DNA of 64,000 nt from JAVJUV01 sp040220415 (GTDB lineage: Bacteria > Pseudomonadota > Alphaproteobacteria > Rhodobacterales > Rhodobacteraceae), in NCBI GenBank assembly GCA_040220415.1, contig JAVJUV010000040.1:91358-155357 (forward strand). Direction: 5' to 3'. Shown here piece by piece: positions 8,359-16,567 of the stretch. The first letter of the stretch is position 1; each line of letters starts with the position of its first letter. Position numbers and translations under genes: made by a program. The notes under the pieces were generated by a model. It ran no database searches. It saw only the letters and a list, made by a program, of their open reading frames with translations, and was not told the DNA's origin.

Positions 8359-9339
8359 TCAGGTCGGGTAAAGCCCGGCGGTCTTGCCTCGAAGTTTGAT
8401 CAGGGCCAAGACCGTATCTATGGTGGGCGTTGGCGTTCCGGTAATCCGGCCCAGTTCCTGAACCGATCCCACCAAAGCGTCGATTTCCATCGGGCGGCCC
8501 TGATCCAGATCCTGCAGCATCGAAGTCCGGTGCGCACCTACGGCGGCGCCCCCATCGATCCGGCGCTCTACGTCAATCGGAAAAGTGACGCCCAGAGATT
8601 CGGCGATCGTTTGCGCCTCCAGCATCATTGCCCTCGCCACGCCCCGCGTGCCCGGATCTGTGCAAAGGACGTCCAGCGTCGCATGCGTCAGGGCGCTGAT
8701 CGGATTGAACGACAGATTGCCCCAAAGCTTTACCCAGATCTCGTCCCTCAGTCGGGGCCGCACCGGGGCCTTCAGTCCAGCGGCGGTCAGTGCCTGGCTC
8801 AGACGCAGGGCGCGGGCGGACTTCGAGCCATCGGGTTCGCCAAGCGAGAACCGGTTCCCCTCGATGTGCTTGATCACGCCCGGTTCGATCACCTCGGCCG
8901 CCGGGTAGACGACGCAACCCAGTACGCGGTCGGGGCCAAACCCTTCCCATTGAGCGTTGCCCGGATCGACGCTGGTCAGCCGTGTTCCTTCCAACGATCC
9001 GCCGGTCTTGTGGAAATACCACCAGGGGACACCGTTTACACCGCTTACGATTGTCGTCTCCGGTCCGATCAGGGGCTGCATCTTTGCGACGACCGGGGGT
9101 ACTGAATGCGCTTTCAGGGTGATGATGACGAAGTCCTGCGGTCCGAGGTCCGCGGGGTCTTCGGAAGCGGTGACGGACACGGTTGTGGTGCCGTGATCTT
9201 CGATCAGCGTGAGCCCCTTGGTTTGCATGGCAGAAAGATGCGGACCTCGCGCCACAAGGCTCACCTCCGCTCCAGTCCCGGCCAGTTTCGCGGCCATGAA
9301 GCCGCCTATCGCCCCGGCCCCGAAAATGCAGATTTTCAT
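8359..9339 (-). CDS. Ketopantoate reductase family protein (PanE/ApbA-like)
   Basis: NADPH-dependent 2-dehydropantoate 2-reductase family protein (326 aa). The N-terminal KICIFGAGAIGGFMAAKLAG is a Rossmann dinucleotide fold with GxGxxG; GNLSFNPISALTHATLD in the second half is the conserved region around the catalytic residues of PanE. The start is set at the ATG complementary to 9337-9339; the frame runs 41 codons further upstream but without family resemblance. It converges on the hydroxylase operon with a 6-base gap. Catabolic clusters often carry PanE paralogs acting on other 2-oxo acids, so true pantothenate synthesis is uncertain. Confidence 0.85.
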   Translation of the reverse strand: MKICIFGAGAIGGFMAAKLAGTGAEVSLVARGPHLSAMQTKGLTLIEDHGTTTVSVTASEDPADLGPQDFVIITLKAHSVPPVVAKMQPLIGPETTIVSGVNGVPWWYFHKTGGSLEGTRLTSVDPGNAQWEGFGPDRVLGCVVYPAAEVIEPGVIKHIEGNRFSLGEPDGSKSARALRLSQALTAAGLKAPVRPRLRDEIWVKLWGNLSFNPISALTHATLDVLCTDPGTRGVARAMMLEAQTIAESLGVTFPIDVERRIDGGAAVGAHRTSMLQDLDQGRPMEIDALVGSVQELGRITGTPTPTIDTVLALIKLRGKTAGLYPT

Positions 9340-9445
9340 GATGCTCAACTCCCTCGGAAGTGCCAATTTCCAACAGACGGCCGGACTTCGCAAGTCTGAT
9401 CGGCCAGAGTCACGGAACAACCGCGCGCTGGCTGTCAGCCCGATC

Positions 9446-9461
9446 TGATTGACGTACCTCA
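9446..9461. promoter_or_regulatory. Putative LacI-type operator before the regulator gene
   Basis: TGATTGACGTACCTCA has the pattern TGANNNACGTNNNTCA with a central CG, as usual for LacI-family operators. It lies 35 bases before the GTG start of the LacI gene at 9497 and shares GACGTACCTCA exactly with the site at 12909-12924. Autoregulation is the inferred role. Confidence 0.6.
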
Positions 9462-9496
9462 AGGTCCGGCGCTAACGTCGCCTTCGGGAGGACAAT

Positions 9497-10525
9497 GTGG
9501 ACAAGCCGACAGTTCATGATATCGCGAAAGAGGCGGGCGTCAGCCTGGCCACGGTCGACCGCGTGCTGAATTCACGTCCGGGTGTCCGTGAGCAGACGGT
9601 GGACCGTGTCCGGCAGGCCGTTGAGCGTCTTGGATACGTTCGTGACATCAACGCCGCCAACCTCGCGCGGCAAAGACGCTATCGCTTCGTATTTCTGTTG
9701 CCCGAAGGAAAGAGCCAGTTTCTCGACTCGCTTGAAAACGCAGTGGCCGAGGCATCGTCCGGTCTGACCGATTGGCGATGCGAACTGGAGGTCATGCACG
9801 CCACTTTCCGCGATCCCCCGGCACTTGCCGAAGCCGAGAGGCGAATTCTTCAGACACAAACCGACGGTGTCGCCATCATGGGGCACGAAACGCCGCTCAT
9901 TCGTGACATGGTCGGCCGATTGAAGGCGCGGGGATTGACCGTTGTCGCCCTTGTTACGGACCAGCCTCATTCCGAAAGAGATCACTTCATCGGGATCGAC
10001 AACCTGGCGGCAGGGCGCACCGCCGGTGTACTGATGGGCAGGTTCCTGGCCGGAAACACCGGGCGCGTGGCTGTCATTGTCAACACCACACAGTCCCGCG
10101 ACATGATTGATCGGCGGGCCGGTTTCGACGAAGTCCTGGCGACACGCTTTCCAAACCTGGTCGCTCTTCCATCCCTCGAAGGTCGCGACGACCGCGAAAG
10201 GGTTGCTTGCGTGCTGGAGGCGTGTCTCGAGCGACAGGGTCCATTGGTAGGTATCTATTGCGTGGGTGCCGGGACCAGGGGCGTGACGCGCGTGATCCGT
10301 GAGCGTGGCCTTGCCGACAAGTTGGTTGTCGTCGCTCACGAACTAACACCCCATTGCCGCAAGGCGCTGGAAGACGGCACAATCGACGTCGTGATTACCC
10401 AGAACGTGGGCCATATAGTTCGAAGCGCCGTCCGTGTGTTGCGTGCGAAATGCGACAACGCCGAGATCATCGAGAGCCAGGAAAAGATCAGAATCGAAAT
10501 CGTAATTAGGGAGAACCTGTCCTGA
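9497..10525 (+). CDS. LacI family transcriptional regulator
   Basis: Sugar-responsive DNA-binding regulator (342 aa). The helix-turn-helix occupies about residues 5-25 (VHDIAKEAGVSLATVDRVLN), followed by the hinge helix near residues 50-60 (INAANLARQR) and a periplasmic-binding-protein-like sensor domain with IGIDNLAAGRTAGVLMG. The GTG start is preceded by GGGAGGA; an overlapping ATG at 9495 is in another frame. It sits before a TIM-barrel isomerase, a dehydrogenase and a sugar transporter. Similar palindromes before its own gene and before the transporter operon suggest it controls both. The effector is probably a sugar of the xylose route. Confidence 0.92.
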   Translation: MDKPTVHDIAKEAGVSLATVDRVLNSRPGVREQTVDRVRQAVERLGYVRDINAANLARQRRYRFVFLLPEGKSQFLDSLENAVAEASSGLTDWRCELEVMHATFRDPPALAEAERRILQTQTDGVAIMGHETPLIRDMVGRLKARGLTVVALVTDQPHSERDHFIGIDNLAAGRTAGVLMGRFLAGNTGRVAVIVNTTQSRDMIDRRAGFDEVLATRFPNLVALPSLEGRDDRERVACVLEACLERQGPLVGIYCVGAGTRGVTRVIRERGLADKLVVVAHELTPHCRKALEDGTIDVVITQNVGHIVRSAVRVLRAKCDNAEIIESQEKIRIEIVIRENLS

Positions 10526-10549
10526 CTGGGCAGAAAGGAAGGATACACA

Positions 10550-11602
10550 ATGAAAACGATACAAGGCCCCGCGCTTTTTCTTGCGCAGTTCGCCGGTGAT
10601 GAAGCGCCATTCAATACCTGGCACGACATCACCAAGTGGGCCGCAGACTGTGGCTACAAAGGAGTTCAGGTGCCCACCTGGGACGCCCGTCTAATCGACC
10701 TCGCGAAGGCATCCTCGTCGAAGGACTACTGCGACGAGTTCAAGGGGCAGGCGGCCGAAAACGGTATTACTGTGACCGAGTTGTCCACACACCTTCAGGG
10801 ACAGCTCGTCGCCGTTCATCCCGCGTATGACGAGGCATTCGACGGGTTTGCAGCACCAGAGGTGCGAGGCAATCCCAAGGCGCGCCAGGAATGGGCTGTG
10901 GATCAGGTGAAAATGGCGCTTACCGCGTCAAGAAACATGGGTATCAAGGCGCACGCCACGTTCTCCGGGGCGTTGGCCTGGCCTTATGTCTATCCTTGGC
11001 CGCAGCGGCCGGCCGGACTGGTCGAGGCAGCGTTTGACGAATTGGCGGCGCGATGGAAGCCGATTCTTGACCATGCCGACGAAAACGGCGTCGATGTATG
11101 CTACGAAATTCACCCGGGCGAAGATTTGCACGATGGGATCAGCTACGAGATGTTTCTCGAGCGCACCGGCAATCACTCTCGGGCCTGCATGCTTTACGAT
11201 CCCTCGCACTATGTCCTGCAATGCCTTGATTACCTGGACAATATCGACATCTACCACGATCGCATCCGCATGTTCCATGTCAAGGATGCCGAACTGAACC
11301 CGACCGGGCGGCAAGGCGTTTATGGCGGTTACCAGTCTTGGGTCGAGCGGGCTGGACGATTTCGTTCGCTTGGTGACGGTCAGGTCGATTTCGGCGCAGT
11401 CTTTTCGAAGCTGACCCAGTACGATTTTGATGGCTGGGCCGTCGTTGAGTGGGAGTGCGCGATGAAGCATCCAGAGGACGGCGCGCGAGAAGGCGCCCAG
11501 TTCGTGAAGGATCACATCATCCGGGTCACGGAAAAGGCGTTCGACGATTTCGCTGACGCAGGTACAGATGACGCCGCCAACCGGCGGATGCTGGGAATCT
11601 GA
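10550..11602 (+). CDS. Sugar phosphate isomerase/epimerase family TIM-barrel protein
   Basis: Xylose-isomerase-like TIM-barrel protein (350 aa) of the IolE/EcxI group. The metal-binding residues are likely in YEIHPGEDLHDG, LYDPSHYVLQC, MFHVKDAEL and the C-terminal VVEWECAMK (Glu, Asp, His, Glu ligands in these strands). These enzymes act on sugars, keto-inositols or 3-keto-glycosides. AAGGAAGGA precedes the ATG. It is followed by a Gfo/Idh dehydrogenase after 22 bases, a very common pair in which the dehydrogenase makes a keto sugar and the isomerase or epimerase processes it. The exact substrate is unknown. Confidence 0.82.
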   Translation: MKTIQGPALFLAQFAGDEAPFNTWHDITKWAADCGYKGVQVPTWDARLIDLAKASSSKDYCDEFKGQAAENGITVTELSTHLQGQLVAVHPAYDEAFDGFAAPEVRGNPKARQEWAVDQVKMALTASRNMGIKAHATFSGALAWPYVYPWPQRPAGLVEAAFDELAARWKPILDHADENGVDVCYEIHPGEDLHDGISYEMFLERTGNHSRACMLYDPSHYVLQCLDYLDNIDIYHDRIRMFHVKDAELNPTGRQGVYGGYQSWVERAGRFRSLGDGQVDFGAVFSKLTQYDFDGWAVVEWECAMKHPEDGAREGAQFVKDHIIRVTEKAFDDFADAGTDDAANRRMLGI

Positions 11603-11624
11603 CGAGGAAGAACAGGAGAGACAC

Positions 11625-12800
11625 ATGCCAATTGACGGTTCATCCGAAACTCGCGCAACGCGGCTTCGCCTCGGCATGGTCGGCGGTGGGCGCGACGCCT
11701 TCATCGGCGGCGTCCATCGCATCGCCAGTCGCATCGACGACGAGTACGAATTGGTGGCGGGCTGTTTCAGTTCGACGCCCGAGAAAAGCCAGGCTTCGGG
11801 ACGGGATCTTGGTCTCGACCCGTCGCGTGTTTACGATGACTTTGCGGAGATGGCGAAGCGTGAGGCGCGGTTGAAGTCCGGGATCGACGCGGTTGCGATC
11901 GTGACGCCGAACCACATTCATTATCCGGTTGCGCGAGAGTTCCTGAAGCGAGGCATTCACGTGATCTGCGACAAACCACTTACGGCGTCTCTGAGCGAAG
12001 CAAAGCGTATGGTTCAGGCTGCAGAGCGTTCGGGCGCACTGTTTGTCCTGACGCACAATTATACCGGCTACCCAATGGTTCGGCAGGCCCGCGAAATGGT
12101 GGCTTCCGGGGAACTTGGCGAGATTCGTCTGGTGAATGTCGAATATGCTCAGGACTGGCTGACTGAAGACCTTGAATCGACGGGTCAGAAACAGGCGGGC
12201 TGGCGCACCGATCCGGCCCGTTCCGGCGCCGGCGGTTCTACCGGCGACATTGGAACGCACGCCTTCAATCTCGCCTCCTTCGTTTCGGGGCTGGAGCTTT
12301 CCGAGCTGTCCGCCGACCTGCAGTCCTTCGTCGAAGGGCGACGGGTCGATGACAATGGCCACGTCCTGATGCGCTTCAAGGGAGGGGCGCGGGGCATGCT
12401 CTGGTGCAGCCAGGTCGCACCCGGGAACGAGAACGCGTTGCGACTGCGCATCTACGGCACGAAGGGCGGATTGGAGTGGGCCCAGGAAGACCCGAACTAT
12501 CTCTGGTTCACGCCCTTCGGCCAGCCAAAGCGCTTGATTACACGCGGCGGGGCCGGGTCCGGACAGGCCGCGGGGCGCGTTAGCCGCATTCCGCCCGGGC
12601 ATCCGGAAGGATACCTGGAGGGTTTTGCCAATATCTATACCGAGGCGGCGCGGGCGATTCGTTCCTGCATGGCGGGCGAAGGCACGCCGGCTGGCGTTGT
12701 GTTTCCGTCGGTTCAAGACGGATTAAAAGGCGTGGCGTTCGTGGACGCCTGTGTGAGATCTTCCAAGCGCAATGCGGCTTGGGTTTCTCCGGTTGTCTAA
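11625..12800 (+). CDS. Gfo/Idh/MocA family oxidoreductase
   Basis: NAD(P)-dependent sugar or polyol dehydrogenase (391 aa). The N-terminal Rossmann fold has GMVGGGRDAFIGG; CDKPLT matches the conserved EKP position of the family; GSTGDIGTHAFNLA carries the catalytic Asp/His region. The ATG at 11625 follows CAGGAGA; an in-frame ATG at 11568 would overlap the previous gene. It is the third gene of the regulator unit and is followed by a strong terminator. It probably oxidises a sugar hydroxyl to a keto group for use by the preceding TIM-barrel protein, inferred from pairing only. Confidence 0.87.
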   Translation: MPIDGSSETRATRLRLGMVGGGRDAFIGGVHRIASRIDDEYELVAGCFSSTPEKSQASGRDLGLDPSRVYDDFAEMAKREARLKSGIDAVAIVTPNHIHYPVAREFLKRGIHVICDKPLTASLSEAKRMVQAAERSGALFVLTHNYTGYPMVRQAREMVASGELGEIRLVNVEYAQDWLTEDLESTGQKQAGWRTDPARSGAGGSTGDIGTHAFNLASFVSGLELSELSADLQSFVEGRRVDDNGHVLMRFKGGARGMLWCSQVAPGNENALRLRIYGTKGGLEWAQEDPNYLWFTPFGQPKRLITRGGAGSGQAAGRVSRIPPGHPEGYLEGFANIYTEAARAIRSCMAGEGTPAGVVFPSVQDGLKGVAFVDACVRSSKRNAAWVSPVV

Positions 12801-12823
12801 AAGCTAATATTCACCAAAGCCTT

Positions 12824-12857
12824 ACGCCCGCTCCGACAGGTGCGGGCGTTTCGGTTT
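12824..12857 (+). terminator. Rho-independent terminator after the Gfo/Idh gene
   Basis: ACGCCCGC (12824-12831) pairs with GCGGGCGT (12842-12849), followed by TTCGGTTTT. It lies 24 bases after the dehydrogenase stop and separates the regulator unit from the transporter operon. Confidence 0.8.
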
Positions 12858-12876
12858 TCCAGCCCGCCACTTATTC

Positions 12877-12892
12877 TGATGTACGTATGTCA
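12877..12892. promoter_or_regulatory. Putative LacI-type operator, distal site of the transporter operon
   Basis: TGATGTACGTATGTCA fits TGANNNACGTNNNTCA with a central TACGTA. Its centre is 32 bases (three helical turns) from the centre of the next site, so two regulator dimers could bind the same DNA face. Confidence 0.55.
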
Positions 12893-12908
12893 TAGATTCT
12901 TATTGATT

Positions 12909-12924
12909 TGAGGGACGTACCTCA
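12909..12924. promoter_or_regulatory. Putative LacI-type operator, proximal site of the transporter operon
   Basis: TGAGGGACGTACCTCA is a near-perfect palindrome (only the sixth and eleventh bases do not pair). It lies 76 bases before the binding-protein start at 13001 and shares an 11-base core with the site before the LacI gene at 9497. Confidence 0.65.
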
Positions 12925-13000
12925 TTTACGTTGATCGACAGGCTCGCGCGACCGGAGTCCGTTCGGCGCGGCAGGGTCCGATGACATGGGAGGTAATTTA

Positions 13001-14320
13001 ATGAAGACCACCAGACTGCTTGCCGCATCGGCGGTGGCAGCTGCCGCCAGTGCAGCAGCCTCATCCGCTCAGGCCGAAGATTTGACACTTTGCTGGGCCG
13101 CTTGGGATCCCGCGAACGCGCTTGTCGAACTTTCCAAGGATTTTGAGACTCAATCTGGTCACTCGATGAATTTCGAATTCGTGCCGTGGCCCAACTTTGC
13201 CGACCGGATGCTGAACGAATTGAACTCGGGCGGCAAACTCTGCGACTTGCTGATCGGCGACAGCCAGTGGATCGGCGGCGGCGCCGAGAATGGCCACTAT
13301 GTGAAGCTTAACGACTTTTTCGATGCCGAAGGCATTTCGATGGACGACTTCGCCCCGGCCACAGTCTATGCCTATTCGACCTGGCCGAAGGGTGAACCGA
13401 ACTACTACGCGCTGCCCGCAATGGGCGACGCCAACGGCTGGTTCTATCGGAAGGACTGGTTCACCGATCTCGAGATCATGGCGGCCTACAAGGAAGCGAC
13501 AGGCAAGGATCTTGGCGAACCTCAGTCGCAGCAGGAACTGATGGAGATCGCCAAGTTTTTCCAGGGACGCGAAATCGACGGCCAGACCCGTTATGGCGTC
13601 TCGATCTTCACCGAGCGCGGGTCCGAAGGTATCACCATGGGCGCAACCGGCGCGCTCTACACCTTCGGTTTCAAGTACGAGAACACACCGGGTGCGTACG
13701 ACATGGAGGGAGCGGTCAACTCGCCCGAAGCGGTCGCGGGTCTTGAGTACTACAAGGAACTCTACGACTGCTGCACGCCTCCGGGCTATACCGACGCCTA
13801 TATGGAGCAGTCACTCGACGCCTTCAAATCCGGACAGGTGGCGATGGCGATGAACTGGTTCGCCTTCTTCCCGGGCCTCTACGCCGATCCCAACACTGGT
13901 GGCGACAAGATCGACTTCTTCGTGAATCCGCCGCAAAACGTGGCCGCCTCGACACTGGGCGGGCAGGGCATCTCGGTCGTATCCTACTCCGACAAGCAGG
14001 ACGCGGCACTCGAGTACATCAAGTGGTTCGCTCAACCGGACGTCCAGGCCAAGTGGTGGTCTCTCGGCGGCTATTCGGCCCACAACTCCGTGCTTCAGGG
14101 CGACACCTTCAAGGCCTCGGCGCCTTTCGCAGGTGACTTCCTCGTCGCAATGGACGGTGTCCAGGACTTCTGGCAGGAACCGGCCTATGCCGAACTTCTC
14201 CTTGCGATGCAGAAGCGGTTGCACGACTACATCGTGGCGGATCAGGGGACCGCGCAGGAGGCTTTGGACAAGCTGATCGAAGACTGGACCGAAGTTTTCG
14301 AGGACGAAGGCAAGCTCTAG
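13001..14320 (+). CDS. Sugar ABC transporter substrate-binding protein
   Basis: Periplasmic binding protein (439 aa) of the family 1 carbohydrate ABC uptake group. The signal peptide covers about residues 1-26 (KTTRLLAASAVAAAAS, cleavage probably after AQA). The mature part begins EDLTLCWAAWDPAN and has SLGGYSAHNS and a C-terminal EDWTEVFEDEG. GGGAGG lies 8 bases before the ATG. Two LacI-type palindromes precede it. Within the operon come two permeases, a small membrane protein and two ATPases, then kinases and XylA, so a pentose or glycoside ligand is likely. It is not related to the XylF type of binding protein. Confidence 0.9.
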   Translation: MKTTRLLAASAVAAAASAAASSAQAEDLTLCWAAWDPANALVELSKDFETQSGHSMNFEFVPWPNFADRMLNELNSGGKLCDLLIGDSQWIGGGAENGHYVKLNDFFDAEGISMDDFAPATVYAYSTWPKGEPNYYALPAMGDANGWFYRKDWFTDLEIMAAYKEATGKDLGEPQSQQELMEIAKFFQGREIDGQTRYGVSIFTERGSEGITMGATGALYTFGFKYENTPGAYDMEGAVNSPEAVAGLEYYKELYDCCTPPGYTDAYMEQSLDAFKSGQVAMAMNWFAFFPGLYADPNTGGDKIDFFVNPPQNVAASTLGGQGISVVSYSDKQDAALEYIKWFAQPDVQAKWWSLGGYSAHNSVLQGDTFKASAPFAGDFLVAMDGVQDFWQEPAYAELLLAMQKRLHDYIVADQGTAQEALDKLIEDWTEVFEDEGKL

Positions 14321-14337
14321 GTCTTTTGCCAGGCAAT

Positions 14338-14361
14338 GGCGCGGCCGCTCGTGGCCGCGCC
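14338..14361 (+). other. GC hairpin between binding-protein and permease genes
   Basis: GGCGCGGCC (14338-14346) and GGCCGCGCC (14353-14361) form a perfect 9-bp stem with a 6-base loop, without a T-run. This suits mRNA stabilisation or partial attenuation, keeping receptor levels above permease levels. Confidence 0.6.
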
Positions 14362-14393
14362 GAATGCACAACCGCCAGAACCCCGGAAACCCA

Positions 14394-15338
14394 ATGACCT
14401 CAACGATCGCAGATCGTGCCGCAAAGGCGACTCCACCGCCGGTGGCCAGACGCATCCGAGGCTTCTCGGACCGTGCCATCGCCTGGATATTCGTCGCCCC
14501 AGCGATTTTTCTTCTCCTGGCGGTGAACATTTTTCCGTTGATCTGGACGATCCGCCTATCGTTCACGAACTTCCGCGCGAACCGTAACCGCGAGGTCGAA
14601 TGGGTCGGTCTTCAGAACTACCAGCGCATACTGACCGACGGCGACATCTGGCTTTCGATGCAGGCCACCGCGCACTTCCTGTTTTGGACCATCTTCTTTC
14701 AGGTACTGATCGGCTTCACACTGGCTTACCTGATCAACAAGAACTTCAAGGGGTCACCCTTCTGGACAACGGTCATCGTGCTGCCAATGATGTTGTCGCC
14801 AGCGGTGGTCGGGAATTTTTGGACCTTTCTCTATCAGCCGCAGATCGGATTATTTAATTATATCATAGCGTTCTTCACCGGTGCTGACCCGTCCAGCTTC
14901 GAGATGATTGGTTCGGTCAACCTGGCGCCATGGTCAATCGTGATCGTGGATACGTGGATGTGGACGCCCTTCGTCATGCTGATCTGCCTCGCCGGCCTAC
15001 GCTCGATCCCGGACTATATCTACGAGGCGGCCGAGATCGACCGGGCGTCGAAGTGGCGGCAATTCTGGACCATCACCATTCCGATGGTTCTGCCCTTTCT
15101 GATGCTGGCGGTGTTGTTCCGCGGTATCGAGAACTTCAAGATGTTCGATCTGGTGGTGCAACTGACAGGCGGCGGTCCAGGCTCGGTGACCGAGCTGACC
15201 TCGATCAACCTGAAACGCGAGGCCTTCGAAAAGTGGCGCACCGGATATGCCAGTGCCTATGCCATCATACTTTTCGTCACGGTTTTCGGATTGGCCTCGA
15301 TCTACGTGAAGGCTTTGAACGCGGTGAAAGACAGATGA
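14394..15338 (+). CDS. Sugar ABC transporter permease (MalF type)
   Basis: Inner-membrane permease (314 aa) with about six helices; the first is WIFVAPAIFLLLAVNIFPLIW. The cytoplasmic EAA loop is visible as YEAAEIDRASKWRQFWTITIPMVLPF, where the ATPase docks. LTGGGPGSVTELTSINL near the C-terminus is usual for MalF-type sugar permeases. The ATG at 14394 is chosen; an in-frame ATG at 14364 is possible, since neither has a strong Shine-Dalgarno and the hairpin ends just before 14364. Its stop overlaps the next permease start (ATGA). Confidence 0.9.
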   Translation: MTSTIADRAAKATPPPVARRIRGFSDRAIAWIFVAPAIFLLLAVNIFPLIWTIRLSFTNFRANRNREVEWVGLQNYQRILTDGDIWLSMQATAHFLFWTIFFQVLIGFTLAYLINKNFKGSPFWTTVIVLPMMLSPAVVGNFWTFLYQPQIGLFNYIIAFFTGADPSSFEMIGSVNLAPWSIVIVDTWMWTPFVMLICLAGLRSIPDYIYEAAEIDRASKWRQFWTITIPMVLPFLMLAVLFRGIENFKMFDLVVQLTGGGPGSVTELTSINLKREAFEKWRTGYASAYAIILFVTVFGLASIYVKALNAVKDR

Positions 15339-16273
15339 GCGCTCATTCCATCACCGAGCCGTCCAATAGGCAGAAGTGGATCGCGGGCGTTCTTGTTGTG
15401 CTTTACGCGACAATCACCATGATCCCGCTCCTCTGGATCATCGCCACGGGCTTCAAATCGCCTTCGGACGCCATCAGCTATCCGCCGAAGATCTTTTTCG
15501 AACCCACGGTAGAAGGCTACGTCAACCTCTTCACCACGCGCACGCGGCAGACTGCCGAATACCTGGCGGCGAACCCGCCCCAGACCTGGGCCGAGGAGAT
15601 CGTGCGCCAGTACGACATGGTGATCGTGGGTCCCTCGCGCTATGGCGAACGCTTCCTGAACTCGGTCATCATCGGTTTTGGATCGACTTTCCTGTCGGTC
15701 TTCCTTGGCACGCTGGCAGCCTACGCCTTCAGCCGCTTTCGGGTGCCGCTGAAGGATGACCTGATGTTCTTCATCCTGTCGACACGGATGATGCCGCCTA
15801 TTGCCGTCGCGATTCCCATCTTCCTGATGTTTCGCGAACTGGGACTTAGCGACACGCATCTCGGCATGATCCTGCTTTATACGGCGGTGAATATTTCATT
15901 GGCGGTCTGGTTGATGAAGTCCTTCATCGACGGCATTCCCCGCGAATACGAAGAAGCGGCGCTGATTGACGGCTACACCCGCTTTCAGGCGTTCATGAAG
16001 GTCGTGCTGCCGCAGGCCGCGACGGGCATCGCCTCTACGGCGATCTTCTGTTTGATCTTCGCCTGGAACGAATATGCGTTCGCCGTGCTGCTAACATCCG
16101 GGACCGCACAGACTGCGCCACCCTTCATCCCGACGATCATCGGCGTCGGCGGGCAGGACTGGCCGGCGGTTGCCGCAGGCGCCACGCTCTTTCTGATCCC
16201 GGTCATGGTTTTCACCGTGCTTCTCAGGAAGCATCTCTTGCGCGGCATCACCTTCGGAGCGGTCCGCAAATGA
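15335..16273 (+). CDS. Carbohydrate ABC transporter permease (MalG type)
   Basis: Second membrane subunit (312 aa) of the sugar transporter. Helix one is VVLYATITMIPLLWIIATGF and the EAA loop reads YEEAALIDGYTRFQAFMKVVLP. A periplasmic segment of some 60 residues between helices one and two (around TRTRQTAEYLAAN) is a little longer than in MalG but known in this group. It starts inside the stop codon of the previous permease. The frame is open much further upstream, which overlaps that gene and is not coding. Confidence 0.9.
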   Translation: MSAHSITEPSNRQKWIAGVLVVLYATITMIPLLWIIATGFKSPSDAISYPPKIFFEPTVEGYVNLFTTRTRQTAEYLAANPPQTWAEEIVRQYDMVIVGPSRYGERFLNSVIIGFGSTFLSVFLGTLAAYAFSRFRVPLKDDLMFFILSTRMMPPIAVAIPIFLMFRELGLSDTHLGMILLYTAVNISLAVWLMKSFIDGIPREYEEAALIDGYTRFQAFMKVVLPQAATGIASTAIFCLIFAWNEYAFAVLLTSGTAQTAPPFIPTIIGVGGQDWPAVAAGATLFLIPVMVFTVLLRKHLLRGITFGAVRK

Positions 16274-16372
16274 GTAAACAATTCCCTTCGGCCCCGTCCG
16301 GACGCACCGACCTGATGCCGACGCATCACCGACGCGATACCGAATGCTGTTTTCCAGCCCCGGAGGCCCAAC

Positions 16373-16567
16373 ATGGGTGACTTCCTGAATGGCCTGATGA
16401 AGTTCCATAGAGGCCCGTGGGAAATGTTGGCCTCCATCCTGATCGCCGTCGGTGTGGTCATGCTGATGCAGCCCTTCGTAATCTGGGCCTATACGTATTC
16501 CTTCATTGTCACGTTGGTCGGTACGGTCATGTTCATCGTCGTCAGCCACTTCCCGGAAGGTGACTGA
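16373..16567 (+). CDS. Small membrane protein within the sugar ABC operon
   Basis: A 64-residue protein with two membrane segments (about residues 17-36 and 39-58) and a soluble, charged C-terminal tail ending HFPEGD. GGAGG lies 6 bases before the ATG, and its TGA overlaps the ATG of the first ATPase gene, so it is real and coupled to the transporter. Glycerol-type ABC operons with two ATPases carry a small membrane protein (DUF2160) in a comparable position; this one is shorter and I cannot claim homology. A helper of transporter assembly is the natural guess. Confidence 0.75.
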   Translation: MGDFLNGLMKFHRGPWEMLASILIAVGVVMLMQPFVIWAYTYSFIVTLVGTVMFIVVSHFPEGD

